The translations under genes and the position numbers were made by a program. From positions 25,265,001-25,329,000 of the forward strand of contig NC_056760.1 of assembly GCF_018687715.1 (NCBI RefSeq): 64,000 bases of DNA, read 5' to 3'. The stretch comes from Carya illinoinensis. Taxonomy: Eukaryota; Streptophyta; Magnoliopsida; Fagales; Juglandaceae. Below the pieces are notes generated by a model that made no database searches, was not told the origin of the DNA, and saw only the letters and a program-made list of their open reading frames with translations. This document shows, piece by piece, positions 1-11,030 of the stretch. The first letter of the stretch is position 1; each line of letters starts with the position of its first letter.

Positions 1-1
1 T

Positions 2-271
2 CTTTTTCGTCATCTCCTCATACTTGTCGACAAGACTACGCAGCTCGTCATGCAACTTTTTCATTTCCATCTCTTCTGCGTTCATCCCTCCATTGCTATG
101 GCTTTGCATGATAGCACCATTGAGTTTTGCATTACAGCGCTTCAGTTCCTCGTTCTCTTTTCTCAAGTTTTCCATGGTGTCCAACGTTGTCTTTTTTTCT
201 TCCGTAGCAGCCAGTTGTGTCTCCATGTTTGCTGGCATAGTGTTATGGTTGCTGGTTGCTTGAGAACTCAT
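2..271 (-). CDS. Ty3-type retrotransposon gag, N-terminal part (runs off left edge)
   Basis: Reading leftwards from an ATG at 271-269, the frame is open to the window edge (about 90 codons). It starts MSSQATSNHN and then becomes charged and heptad-like (ATEEKKTTLDTMENLRKENE), which suggests a coiled coil. The same N-terminus is present at 14421-14134 in unit 2. There it is followed by a clear Ty3 gag segment containing YDGSRDPVDHLENFKAH, which identifies this copy too. I saw no stop in the visible part, whereas the unit 2 copy is broken. Whether this copy is complete cannot be judged because the rest lies outside the window. Confidence 0.6.
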   Translation of the reverse strand, partial: MSSQATSNHNTMPANMETQLAATEEKKTTLDTMENLRKENEELKRCNAKLNGAIMQSHSNGGMNAEEMEMKKLHDELRSLVDKYEEMTKK

Positions 272-353
272 CACATTCGGAATGAGGAAACCACGTTGAG
301 GTTCAACAAGAGACTGAAATCATAAATCACCTTAATCCTACAGACAATGCCAT

Positions 354-778
354 TGTAAAGGACGTGTCCCACCATTGGTTGTGACCGTCTACCTGCAACT
401 AGTAACTTCAATGGGACTGTGTGCCTCAGACATCTTTGCTATTTAAGTCAGTAACAAGTAAGGCATAATAATTTAAGAATATTCAATTAGATGTGTTGGG
501 CAATTACCTGCTATCTGTATATAGGAGCGTGAATAATATTGACTGTGTACTATTAGTTGATCAACTTCGCATAATACTTAGTCACAATAAGACTTATCCC
601 TAATATGACGGAATTAATTGTTCACTATTCTATCTGTATCCACAATGCAAGGGTCTATCTGCCCTAATAAATAAGACAACTAGAGTCCATAATTCACAAC
701 TCTTTTGAACAGTTATCCTTTTTGGAAGATGGGCCTTGGGCCCTTAGCTTGGGTCAGATCAATATTGACTCCTCCACA
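354..778 (-). repeat. Putative 5' LTR of the gag element, unit 1
   Basis: On the minus strand this segment would begin TGTG...GAGGAGTCAATATTGATC and end ...TTTACA. A possible primer-binding stretch (CATTGTCTGTAGGATT on the minus strand) and then the gag ATG follow. The same layout occurs at 14501-14928. The partner LTR is not in the window for unit 1 and is missing in unit 2, so LTR status is inferred from position, the TG/CA ends and the adjacent gag. Confidence 0.45.
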
Positions 779-2571
779 CACAATTGGTAAGGAAAAAAAA
801 ATTGTGTAATGTGTAATATAGGAATGACGAATATATATTTTCTATTACAAAAGTGAGTGTCAATGTGGCATGATTTGATGTGCCTCGCTTGCATTCCCAT
901 TAGCTTTATTAATTTATTTAAGCAAACATTCAACTAATTAAAACGTAGAAGAACAACGGGGTGGAAACTTTAGGCAAAGTATTTTTAAATTTTCTTTCAC
1001 GTGATCACTTTGATTTAAGCACATAAATAAATATTTTAATATTGGTGCATTCCAAATATACTATTTCAAGATTAACTATATATGTATATGTAAGTATGTA
1101 TCACATATATATATATATTTGTTTGTGTATATAGAATCAACAAACCGAAATTTAGAATGAAAAAAAATAGAGATATATATTGTATCTGTACTACAGCTAA
1201 TGTGAACCAGTAGGATTGAAATATCTTGAACCCATAATCCATTAGGAAACTAACCCAAGAAAGCTAATAATCAAGTCAAGGAGATGTGGACCTGTTGAAA
1301 TCTTGTTTTAAGAACCTAGATTTGGTGAGAATACCACAAAGGTTTTTACCATTGATAAGTTCAAAGTTCATTAAAAACTAGAGGAGAAAACTGAATTCTC
1401 TCTGAAAATATTCATTCAATTGACAAAACCCTTAATAAGTGGCTACATGTGTTTAAATACCCTTTCCCCAATAAACCCTGGCCAAAATAAGGCTTCCCCT
1501 AAAGAAACACTAGCTGGCCGAATATGGTCTTCTCACAAACCCTTGGTTAGCTCAAATAAAAATATGATAATAATCCAAGAAACCGTAGGCCAAACATCCA
1601 TAACCCAAATAATCTAGACTAACTCCTATAACTAATAATATAAATCCTTTTAATGAATTAAACAGGCCCAACGCCTTCTATCACATAAATATAACAATAG
1701 ACCTAAATAAGAAACCCTAAGTCATGTCACTCCTTTTCATAGCTTGTATCATATGGATCAAAACTGGTTTGCCTTCTTTCAAGCCCATCTTGAATGTTAG
1801 GGTCTTGCTAGATAAATTTGAAAACTCATCCCAAGTAGATTGCACCAATCATTGCATTACTTCCTTGATCTTCTTAACTCTTAACTTTGTGATTGGTCTA
1901 TCTGGAACTTACAAGAGATCTTTAAGACTCCATCTACCATGGTACCCATCAATAATAGAACAGAAAATTTTGAGCATTCCAATCGGAATGGAACAAAATT
2001 TAAAACTAAGACAAAGACTCTTCATTACAAATATAATGCACACATTTAAAAATATAAAATGGAATATAAAATTTGATTTGGTTGCATAATTTTTTACCGA
2101 ATAGAAGATCATCCTAAAATTATTTTCCAATGAAAATTGAAAGTCTCATGAATGATATAACATTGAAGTTGACTAATTTAAAGCTATCTTACATCTTTCT
2201 ACACTCTCATCCTCCAATATCTGCCTACACTACCATTCTTTCAAATATGAATGAACTTGTACTCCTAATAAATTACTTTAGCTTATAAATAATTAAGCTA
2301 TAAAGTATTTATCAATTGGAGGAACAACAATAATTTAAAGCTGCTGATTAGTTTTGAAAGCAGTGTGAAGGCTGTACGTTTTAAAAGTATTTGTCCATAC
2401 ATGTAATTATGAGAATGGAGGACACTAATTCATTAATTAATTAATAGGACCTAAAATACTTATTATATTATATACTAAAGTACTTCAAGAGCACCTGAAA
2501 AGAAAAATAGAGCAATTACATACATTCATTCATCTTGCGAAATCTATGGTTGTTGCGGAAACTCTTGTACT
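779..2571. other. Non-coding flank, with a stretch absent from unit 2 (about 1198-1958)
   Basis: AT-rich sequence matching 14929-16151. About 760 bases between TACTACAGC (ending about 1197) and the motif GAAAATTTTGAGCATTCC (from about 1964) have no counterpart in unit 2, where the two flanks are joined near 15362-15375. This is either an insertion here or a deletion in unit 2. I see no terminal repeats that settle it. No gene was recognised; short open frames at 1420-1617 and 1724-2089 look like chance. TATATTAT at 2464-2471 is the empty site of the unit 2 MITE at 15868-16044. Confidence 0.5.
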
Positions 2572-5098
2572 AAGGAGTGTTCAACCAGATTTTGGACCGG
2601 GTATCTGAGTATACTAGGGCCGGAACCTGGATTCCAAATCTGGGCTGGGCATACCCGGGTTATGACCCGGTCCGAAATTCGAATTGATCCGGATTTTTAC
2701 AACCCGAAAACGGGGGTTTTTTTTTTTTTTTTTTTAATAACTGAAATCATTCTGTTATTAATTTTTTATGTTGAAAAAATGTTTATAAAAATATCCAATA
2801 TTTTATTGCAATTTTTCAAGAAATATTGTTGAATGCAATTTTTATTTATTTATTTATTTATTTTTTATATAAAAGCTTATATTTTATATCATTTTGTCTA
2901 TGATGATAAAAATATCAACTAATTATAGTTAACACATACATATAAGCTAACACATAAACAACCAATTAACTTAAAAAGGAAAAAAAAATCTACTACATAT
3001 TACATTGTTTGAACTGATTTGCTTAGAATATTACAAAACACATACATTGTTTTAATTAAACTCCAATACACAACAACAAACAGGAACTAATTTGGTAAGA
3101 ACATTCCTGCTACCGCTACACCCAAAAAATTGACATTGCTCTTAAGAAGTCCAATAATAGTACAAAGAAAGATGTAGTCTCAAAACGTCGAAAGGAAACT
3201 TTGAACCTGCAAAAGAACAAACCTAAAAACAATTAGCATAATTGAAACACAAGTTTGAAGTTTTCTTAAAAAGAGAATGGGAAGCACTTTTTGACAAGTA
3301 AAGATGGCAATATCAAATTCTACTCATTGATAAAGTACCAAGGGAAGTGAGCATCAATGGCAACAAATGATGCAGGGGAAAAAGATGCACATTAATATTA
3401 GTTATTTTTTCATTTTAAGGAGTTTGGTTCCATTTGTTATAAATTAAAAGACCCAAATCAATTACTCAGCACAACGGTAAGCTCTTTTTCAACTTTCTTC
3501 ATTCAAGTTAAGTGAAGTTCCTCACCTGTACAATGGCAAACCCAATCGAAGCATATTGAGTATACTGAAGACTTTGAAAAAAATTTGCAAGTCAAGAGAC
3601 AAACTTGCCACTCCTCGAGCAGAGGTAGGTCTCTAATGCCTCTATTACTAGAGGTACTAGATGTAGTTCTCTCCTTTATGTTTGAGAAAACATAGGAAAC
3701 TATCCCAGACTGAATTTAGACCAGAAGATACATCCGAGTCGATACCCAAGGGATCAAAAACAGAGCCCTCACAGCTGCAAAGACATCCCAGTCAGCAAGA
3801 AGGATAAATACGACTACAATAGTAAGTACCCAAATTCTGGCAGTTTCTCTTGAATATGGACATGACTCAAAAGGAATTTCTCATTTGATCTATATTTTGT
3901 TAAACAGTATTGAAGATCAATGTTCAAAAAGCTCACTAGGCATATAAACACAAATATTCCATTTGAGGTCAGATTTTTGTATGATTAATGAAGAATATAG
4001 CACCAATTAACACCTTTAGATTATAGTTCTCATGAATGGCTTTCTCAAGGTCTCACCTTTTTACTAGTCCTTCAAAAGTACTCTTCAAAACCATGCCCGT
4101 ACTTCAATTCAATTTGGACAGATCAAAATGAATCTAGGTGATGACTTACCGAATAATGGATATTTTTGGGAATTTCATTACACAATCTTGGCATCTCCAT
4201 CTAAGTTTAGTCCCAATTGACACCATTAACTCAATACCAGAATACCAGAAGTCTTAAAATGATTACCTGCTACGCATTTACATCCTTCTCTTCCTTCTCT
4301 TTAGCCTTGACCTCATTTTAAGCCTCAATTTTGTAAAAAATATTCCAAATAGGAGGGCCATGTTTCTACAACCAACCCCACCCCCCAAAAAAATAAACAT
4401 CACACAGAGAAGGGTATCTTGCAAGCACAATAGTTTTCCAAACTTCACCCCCCCTAGGCGCTTGCCCTTCTTCCCAAACCTTGACCCTCTTTCTACCTAA
4501 ACATTGAACACATTTTGCATCATATTGACTAAAACCATTCACAAACCATATTCTGATATGTAAGGCTCAAATCAATTACTAATTTTATCTATCATTAAAC
4601 TAATATCTATATATCATGAGAATAACAAAATATAATCACAAAATTAAAAGACAAGAAGTATTTTCACAGTTAGCTTTTTTTTTTTTTGTTATAGAATATG
4701 TCTTTCATAGTGAACATTTTTCAAGAAACCTCACAAAAGAAACAGAGAAACAAAACAAATGTAACGATCCAGAAACAATGCTAGTCAGATTTGCATTATA
4801 ACTCCAAAAATCCAAGGCTAAAGACCAATGCTTGACAAGCCCAAGCTCTAAAACCCAAACTCTAAAACTCATCACAACCGAATACTTCTCAAACATTCAA
4901 ATATTCCCTTAAAAGAAAAGAAAAAAAAAACTCAAAATCACCAAAGAGAGAACAAAAAAATAGAGAACGAGAAGATGGAGAGGGATGACAGTTTCGATTG
5001 GAGAAGGGCAGCGTTTACACACCTGATGAGAGAGTGAGAGAATGAGGCAAAGATGAAGTCTGGAGTGGTGGCAGCTAGGGTTTTCAGAATCTAAGATG

Positions 5099-5189
<91 letters not shown>

Positions 5190-5293
5190 GCGAGCAAGCG
5201 GGGAGATAAAGGGGGGGGGGAGGAAATAATGGAAACCGGGTATCGATTTTTTAATCCATGCGGTCCGGGTTTCGGTCTGGATGAACAGCCCTA
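2572..5293. mobile_element. hAT-like non-autonomous element, 2.7 kb
   Basis: The ends are AAGGAGTGTTCAACCAG on the left and, inverted on the right, TAGGGCTGTTCATCCAG. They are flanked by an 8-bp target duplication CTTGTACT (2564-2571) / CCTGTACT (5294-5301) with one mismatch. Unit 2 keeps the uninterrupted site CTTGTACTGCCGATG at 16144. Both subterminal regions are rich in CCGG/ACCCGG motifs (2590-2720 and 5235-5285), as in the related element at 36788-37988. No hAT transposase is visible inside, so it depends on another element for movement. The interior is AT-rich and ends with a long GA microsatellite. Confidence 0.8.
5102..5186. repeat. (GA)n microsatellite, about 85 bp
   Basis: Uninterrupted GA repeat inside the hAT-like element, close to its right end. 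It is probably highly variable in length between individuals. Confidence 0.95.
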
Positions 5294-5494
5294 CCTGTAC
5301 TGCCGATGTTGTTGCCTGGGCACTTACATATATATAATTGTGTCAAATTCATGCGTTTAAAGAGGAATAGATTCGAATTAATTATTCAGATTTTCATATT
5401 AGAGGGGTTGTATGACTTGGAGATAACTATTCATTTAGAATATGATAAACTTTTTATTAGTGTACGATTAAAATAAGTAATGGAGGTAAACTAA

Positions 5495-6558
5495 TGGCTT
5501 GTTTAGATAGTGAGATAAGATGAGATGAGTTGAGATGATTTGTGAATAATAGTGAAATTGTTGAGCTGAGATGAGATGATATGATTTTTGAACATTTTGT
5601 GTGTTTGAATTAGGAAGTGAGATAAGATGGTTTTAATGTTTTGAAAATTTAATAGATGTGAGTCCCACTGATTATAATTTTGTTTTATAAATTAACTTTT
5701 GCACTGTGCAAGAATTAGATGCGCCCACTATGCATGTAGCACATGCACCACCCACTGCATGCACAATGGAATACTAGTGCACATAACATTGTGAGCCTCC
5801 AACCATGAGCCCGATCCTCATGGATTGTTGGTGCCTTCTGCTGCAACAGGAATGATCATTGACCTACAGAGGTCATGCTCGCCGTGACTTTGAGCCACAG
5901 TGGCCATAAACAGAGTGCATCTATGAGGGGAAGGGTGGACAACGGGTGCACATTGCCATGCACCCAAAGGGGCCCTCCTTGTGGCGTCTGTGGCTTGGCA
6001 AGGCCACCACCAGCCAACACCAGGATGACTGGCATTTTCTACCATCGACGAGGTGTCCGTCGACTGCCTTGGCCATGCAGTCACCAAAAACTTCCCACAA
6101 CTTGCTGAGGCTGCCAGGGGCCACAACTAGAATGCTGGCATTTTCTATCGTCGACGTGATGGTCCCTAACAACAAAAAGTATTGGTGGGACCTACCTGTT
6201 ACATAGCAGCAGACTTTGAATCTCGCCATGAGCTTCTTGCCCAAGGAAGAGGATCTCCCCACCCTCCCTTAGCCACGAGCATTTTGCCCACAAAGTGGCC
6301 GAGTTGCTCCTCAACTATGGAAGGCCCTCGCCACCCTCCCTCATTCACAACATTCTTACTTGCACCCACAACCATTTTCTCACCTCACCACAGAAGGCAA
6401 GCTTCTTGCAAGCTTCTTACCTAATGGACTCCATCACTGCAAGATCCTTTATTTGTCATTAGTGAAGGGAGATGATTTTCAAGCTCATAAAGTAAAACAA
6501 ACCGTTTGAATACGAGAATATATCTTCGTATGAAGTGACTCTAAAACCAAACCGCTCC
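5495..6558. mobile_element. Harbinger-like element with GC-rich core, unit 1 copy
   Basis: Flanked by TAA (5492-5494 and 6559-6561), the usual 3-bp target of PIF/Harbinger elements. The left end GGCTTGTTTAGATAGTGAG is partly similar to the inverted right end GGAGCGGTTTGGTTTTAGAGT. The left part holds GATGAGATGAG-type repeats. The middle (about 5740-6430) is strikingly richer in GC than its surroundings and stays open in several frames of both strands, up to 113 residues, but I recognise no protein. The copy at 16364-17379 sits at the same place in unit 2, so insertion came before the segmental duplication. Confidence 0.55.
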
Positions 6559-6561
6559 TAA

Positions 6562-7240
6562 ATTATTTCAATTATAATTTATTTTAGTAAGGAGCTCAAA
6601 CTTGTTCAAGACCTATTTAATTTTGATAACAACTTAATATTTTAGTGAAATCTAATAAATTTATCTCTAATATATTTTTAGTTTTATTTTATTCATTTTC
6701 AAAGCACCAATAAAATTATGACAGTCCATTAAAAATAAATGTTAATATTATGACAGTCCATCTCGTGCATTTGAATTTTTTAGAAGGGAACATAACATTA
6801 ATAAGTGTGCTGCCAAATGGGCGCGTACTATGCTTTTGTCAACTCTGTGCGAAAATAGTATTCCTCTTTTTCGAAGTGCTCTGGAGTGGGACCGCCCATT
6901 TACGCCTCTTCTTTATTTCCCTTCCCTTCCCTTCACTTTGGCAAAGCTACAAATGAACATTTCTCGGCTTCAAAATGAGTAATATGTTTCATATTTACAA
7001 GTTAATTGGAGATTTGGTTTTTGCATTGATTTCGCCTTCTTCAGATTCTATAACTTAATAAAAAAGACCGATTCACCAAGTGGCTCAGCCGGTAAAGGAA
7101 AAAGATGATCGAACACATGAAGATTGAACAGAAAAACAAAGAAATATGACTTTATGTGCAAACTTCTTTTTTACAAAACACTCAAAATGCTCCCTCTCTC
7201 TGGATTTCTCTAATCCTCATCAAAATTGGGTTCTGGGTTT
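6562..7240. other. Non-coding interval holding two empty insertion sites
   Basis: AT-rich sequence with no gene recognised. TAA at 6588-6590 is the empty site for the MITE at 17412-17995. GGGCGCGT at 6819-6826 corresponds to the hAT-like insertion at 18242. ATTCCTCTT at 6860-6868 is the empty site for the MULE at 19517-26086. From 6880 onward it matches 26100-26510. This is the 3' side of the small minus-strand ORF, so part of it may be that gene's 3' UTR. Confidence 0.6.
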
Positions 7241-7432
7241 CTAGTTAGAGAATTGAGAAGCGGCTCCTCTTCTACGGAGAGAGAAGATGGAAGTAACAGA
7301 GTGAGCCAATCCCACCACTATGCCCAGCTTCACCTGACCCCTCTTTGGAATCGGACGGCCAGAAAGCCTCCCAGAGAAGTTCCCACCGTTGATCATACCA
7401 CTCCTAGCACCTGATGCCATCTGATTTGACAT
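7241..7432 (-). CDS. Small basic protein of 63 residues, function unknown
   Basis: An ATG at 7432-7430 opens a 63-residue frame ending TAG at 7243-7241. The product is basic and glycine-rich, with the conspicuous central stretch GRPIPKRGQVKLGIVVGLAH (residues 25-44) and a short hydrophobic segment GIVVGLAHSVTSIF. That segment is too short and weak to call a membrane helix with certainty. I do not recognise the family. Support for a real gene: a TATA box about 125 bp upstream on the same strand, G-boxes further up, and a diverged second copy at 26514-26669. Over 55 aligned residues the two copies differ at only about six. In the second copy the first ATG is ATA and the end is cut short, so this is the better candidate for a working gene. 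It could be a small organelle-targeted or stress-related protein, but that is a guess. Confidence 0.55.
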   Translation of the reverse strand: MSNQMASGARSGMINGGNFSGRLSGRPIPKRGQVKLGIVVGLAHSVTSIFSLRRRGAASQFSN

Positions 7433-7549
7433 TATTCTCTCTCTCTGAATCTTTTCGGAGATCAAAACTTCGGCGAAGAGCAGAGATTCTTGGAGCAGCT
7501 GCTGTGAAATCTGGTTTGGTTTGGTGTGTTCTTTCGGCACCTGGACAGG

Positions 7550-7825
7550 CGCTGCTTATATAGGCCTGAGTGGACAGAAATGCCCTTCAAATAGGCAAAT
7601 AATTAAAAAGCGTACCGGCTGCACTTGAGACCAATGAAAAAAGTGGGGGGTCTTTACGAAGGGAAATGCCAAAAGTTAAGAGCAATGAAATCTAAACACG
7701 TGGTGGGATGATAAGAGCACAGGGAGACGTGACAATGCTGGGGCCAAAGTAATGGGGTCTGCACTTGAGAAAGTGGAAGTACTGGTTAATGGCATGTTGC
7801 ATATGTCTATATTGATCACGTGGGG
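7550..7825 (-). promoter_or_regulatory. Promoter of the small ORF: TATA box and two G-boxes
   Basis: On the minus strand TATATAA lies at 7562-7556, within CCTATATAAGCAG. That would place transcription start near 7525-7530 and give a leader of roughly 95 bases before the ATG at 7432. CACGTG G-boxes lie at 7697-7702 and 7817-7822. The TATA context and the distal G-box are kept in unit 2 (26807-26813 and 27069-27074), while the proximal G-box there has become CACATG. G-boxes are bound by bZIP and bHLH factors in plants, so regulation by light, abscisic acid or stress is possible but not shown. Confidence 0.5.
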
Positions 7826-8960
7826 ATATCGTTTGTAAAGATTCAACGAATGATTGATGATTAGCGGCTAGTTAGCTTATAAAAAAAAAAAAAAAAAAAA
7901 AGAAAAAGATTGATAATTACTAATTAGGCAAGAACTAAGGTGTCTTTACTAGGTCGGTATTTGTTAATTCAGAATGAGTTTTGCTACATACAAGTATAAT
8001 TGTGCACTAATCTGTATATCAATGCTGATTTATTCATACTTAAAATTTAAATTAACACTGTTTTTAATAAAATCTACTTTTTGACCAATCACATCATATT
8101 AGTGTATAGATTAGTGCACAACTATGCTTGTAACTATATTTTTCCATTCAGAATCTGGTCCTACTTCTCCTAGCCCCAAACAATTACGTCAGGCTCATGT
8201 CGTAAGGTTAACTCCTTGTGGTCCATTCCTATTTAGAATAAAGTTGAACAAGTTTAAACATTAATGTCATGATTAAATACTTATATATAAATATATTGTA
8301 TAGATGCATTTTTCTTACCAATCCTAATGATCTACTTTAGTAATATTAAGATTAATGCTCATTCATAGTTTGAATAGTAAATAAAGTATAAAAAATGTAA
8401 ACATATAGAGAGAGTGAGTGATTTACGAGATTCAATATTAAGACTTAATTTCATAGTTTTGTGTTTGTATGAGCTCTTCTAGCCACTCTTTCGCTCACTA
8501 ATATAATGATAATAGAGGTGAAGAGGGGGAAAGAAGGAGAGTTGGACGAGATGTCTAGATTATGTAGAAGTGAAGTAGTCCCCCCTTAGTTATATATGTT
8601 TTCCTTGTAATCTTAATTCTCTTCATTCATGTCTTAAATTTATCAGCCTTTAAACAATTCACCCCTTTCTAGCGATTGGCTTGTCACCTCTGTCTCATCT
8701 TTCCCTTCCATAGTCGGACATCGCCTATTCGGACTACTGCTTCTACAGGGTGGGTGTACTCTCCCAAGTCATTGTTTTGATTTCTATTGTTCCACAAGCA
8801 TCTGGTCAAGCTCTCTAGTGCCCGCTAGTTCGGACATTATTTTCTTCATAGTCGTGCAGTCCTTTGTCCATTATGAGTCCTTTTGGTGATATTTGCAATA
8901 GTATCTACCGATTATGGGCTGGCAGTGCTCTCTAGTTCAGACATACCTATTGCTGCTCAC
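7826..8960. other. Tail of unit 1, tandemly repeated after 8961
   Basis: No gene recognised. This about 1.28 kb tail (from about 7691) is followed directly by a second copy, with a period of 1286 at the motif TCTAAACACG (7691 and 8977). A third copy lies in unit 2, cut up by insertions between 26940 and 35755. It holds the empty sites for the MULE-type element (7827-7835), the Helitron (between 8285 and 8286) and the Copia element (8332-8336). An A/G-rich tract lies at 7880-7912. Confidence 0.6.
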
Positions 8961-9860
8961 ACGTGGTGGGATGAAATCTAAACACGTGATGGGATGATAA
9001 AGTGAAGGGAGACATTACATTAATGGTGCTAAAGTAATGGGATCTGCAATTGAATTGTTAATGGCATTTGCATTATGGCATATGTCTATATTGATCACGT
9101 GGGGATTTCGTTTGTAAAGGTTCAAAGAATGATTGATGATTAGTGGCTAAGCTTATAAAATAGAAAAGAAAAAGATTGATAGTTACTGATTAAGCAAGAA
9201 CCAGGGTGTCTTTAGCCCTTTACTAAGCCCGTATTTGTTAATTTAGAACCCGGTCCTACTGTCCCAACCTGAAACAATACGTCAAGTTCATCTCGTAAGT
9301 TTAAGTCCATATGGTCCATTCCTACTTAGAATAGAGTTGAACAAGTTCAAACATTAATGCCATGATTAAATACTTATATCTATTCTATTATATAAGTGAC
9401 TATTAAATGTACTATAAATTTTCTTATTTTCTATTAATTTTTTCGTTAAGTAATTAACTCTGTTACTTACAATATATTGCCCCTTCCAGTGCAACCATTA
9501 CTAAGACCACAGCGGAGATGTCCATACTCAATGAGAGTGGAGGAGCGGTGCGAAGAACTGGGAGGTGGAGAAGATTACGTCAGCGAGGTGGTGGCTTGCA
9601 GCGATTGAATGGATCAAGGAGAAGGCTTGTACTTTGTTTTTGGTAGGAGTGAGGAACAGAGGTTTCGCATGATGGGTACTCGTTGCCTCATTCTCAATCC
9701 ACCCGACGAAGAGGCAAAGATAGAGAAAGGTTTGAGTTATTGTTTTTGTTATTAATTTTCGAGGTTTTTGTTCAATTCCATCACCTATTGGGGCTCAAAA
9801 ATTTATTTTCCAATTGAAGGATTCGAGAAAAAAAAATTATTAAGTTATCGAAAAATCGCA

Positions 9861-9989
9861 ATGGCGAGTCTATACTTGATGGCCCTGTAGCCGACGGATC
9901 TGAATAGAAACACAGAGTGGTTCATCTACCTAGGGGTATGGACCACCTACATTCTTATTCTTTTCTTCTCTTGGTTGCTTGTACTCTCC
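9861..9989 (+). pseudogene. ORMDL-family gene fragment (first coding exon) captured by Helitron
   Basis: From ATG 9861 the frame reads MASLYLMAL, a TAG stop at codon 10, then PTDLNRNTEWFIYLGVWTT and YILILFFSWLLVLS. This matches the conserved N-terminus of plant ORM1-like proteins (NRNTEWF, YPGVWTTY, LILFF.W). ORMDL proteins are ER membrane regulators of serine palmitoyltransferase in sphingolipid synthesis. The first membrane helix is retained. Similarity stops at codon 43, either at an exon end or at the capture boundary. With a stop at codon 10 and only part of the protein, this copy cannot make ORMDL. The parent gene is not in the window. Confidence 0.8.
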
Positions 9990-10955
9990 AACTTTGGCTT
10001 TTACAATTTTAGGGTATTTGCCGTTTTGTCTCTTGTGCTGTTTTGTTGAGGAAGAGAGCAGACCCAAGTTGTAAACTATCTTCTTTGAAGGTAGAATCAT
10101 CTTTGATTGTTTGCTATGGAGAAGTGGGTAAATGTTAGATTTTGGATTGTATTGATGTGGGAGAAGATGAAATCAGTATTATGAAAGTTTTATTGAAATA
10201 ATGAAGAATCATACGTTGGGATATGGACGGTTAGAGTCTCAGACAAGGTTTTTTTGGTTTTTACAATAAATTCCATTACGAAGAAGCTCTTTCGATACAG
10301 GGAATGGGTGTTAAACTCGGTGAAGTGTGATATTCTATTTCAAGCTATGGAGAGAGATTGATGGAAGTTTGTAACTGTGAGTGGGCATTTATTGTGGCGT
10401 GTGAGGGCATGGAAAGGGAGGAAAGGCATGAGAGATACATGAGGTGGATCATTAGGTTCGGTCGAGCTGGGTGGTGGGTTGAAGTCGGTGCGGCTGTGGA
10501 GTGATGCGATGGTAGATGCAAAGTAGATGGTAGAGGCCTATGGCAAGGATGGTTATAAGATTATGAACGATAAAATGATTTGTTGGCATGAAGGGCCTCT
10601 TTTTGCAGTGTCCGCATGGACTTGTTAGCTATTTCTCATTTACATTCTTTGTTTTCGCATGGACTTGTTAGCTATTTCTCTTTTACATTCTTTGCTTTTT
10701 TATTTTTATTATTATTATTTTTTTGTTATTGATTATACCTTGTAAATTATCAATGGAACTAAATCTAAAATAATCATTACAAAATCGAAGTGACTTCTTT
10801 TGGGACTATTATTTTCTCATCTAAATCAATGTATACTTGAAGAGGAATACATGGATCATCATTTTTCTTATGTTATCTGCCCTTTGGTTGAGCAAGAGGG
10901 CCATTTAAAAAGCACTTCTTAGGTGCTGATTATTGTGACCTTTCTATGTTTGCAG

Positions 10956-11030
10956 GGAAGGAGGCGTGCAGTGCCTTTGTGGCAACAGAAAGTTCTTAAC
11001 TGTTGTCCTGTTGTACTGTTGTACTATAAG
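10956..11030 (+). pseudogene. ORMDL-family gene fragment (later exon) with retained splice acceptor
   Basis: A pyrimidine-rich tract ending TTTGCAG (10949-10955) precedes sequence that reads CGNRKFLTVV and then, one base out of frame, PVVLY. This matches the RNRKFLTLVPVVLY segment of ORM proteins. The missing C near 11017 shifts the frame. Its presence about 1 kb after the first exon piece, in the right order and strand, shows that genomic DNA with an intron was captured, not a spliced transcript. Confidence 0.65.

Larger units (their letters stand above)
1..8960. repeat. Segmental duplication, unit 1 (left edge cut by window)
   Basis: This block is collinear with 13444-35755 (unit 2), at an offset of about 14.1 kb before insertions are counted. 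Shared landmarks in order are the minus-strand gag start (1-271 and 13444-14421), an LTR-like leader (354 and 14501), a Harbinger-like element (5495 and 16364), a small ORF with TATA box (7241 and 26514) and the tail that follows. Differences are mostly whole insertions with target duplications, present in one unit and absent from the other. The duplication must therefore be older than those insertions. The two copies look clearly diverged by eye, so it is not recent. Confidence 0.85.

Noticed and set aside
5818..6262. Overlapping open frames of 77-113 codons on both strands
   Set aside because: They lie in the GC-rich core of a Harbinger-like element, no frame is clearly preserved in the copy at 16600-17270, and no family is recognised.
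7076..7100. AAGTGGCTCAGCCGGTAAAGG, which looks like part of a tRNA D-arm
   Set aside because: No anticodon arm, T-arm or acceptor stem around it; the copy at 26318 lacks them too.
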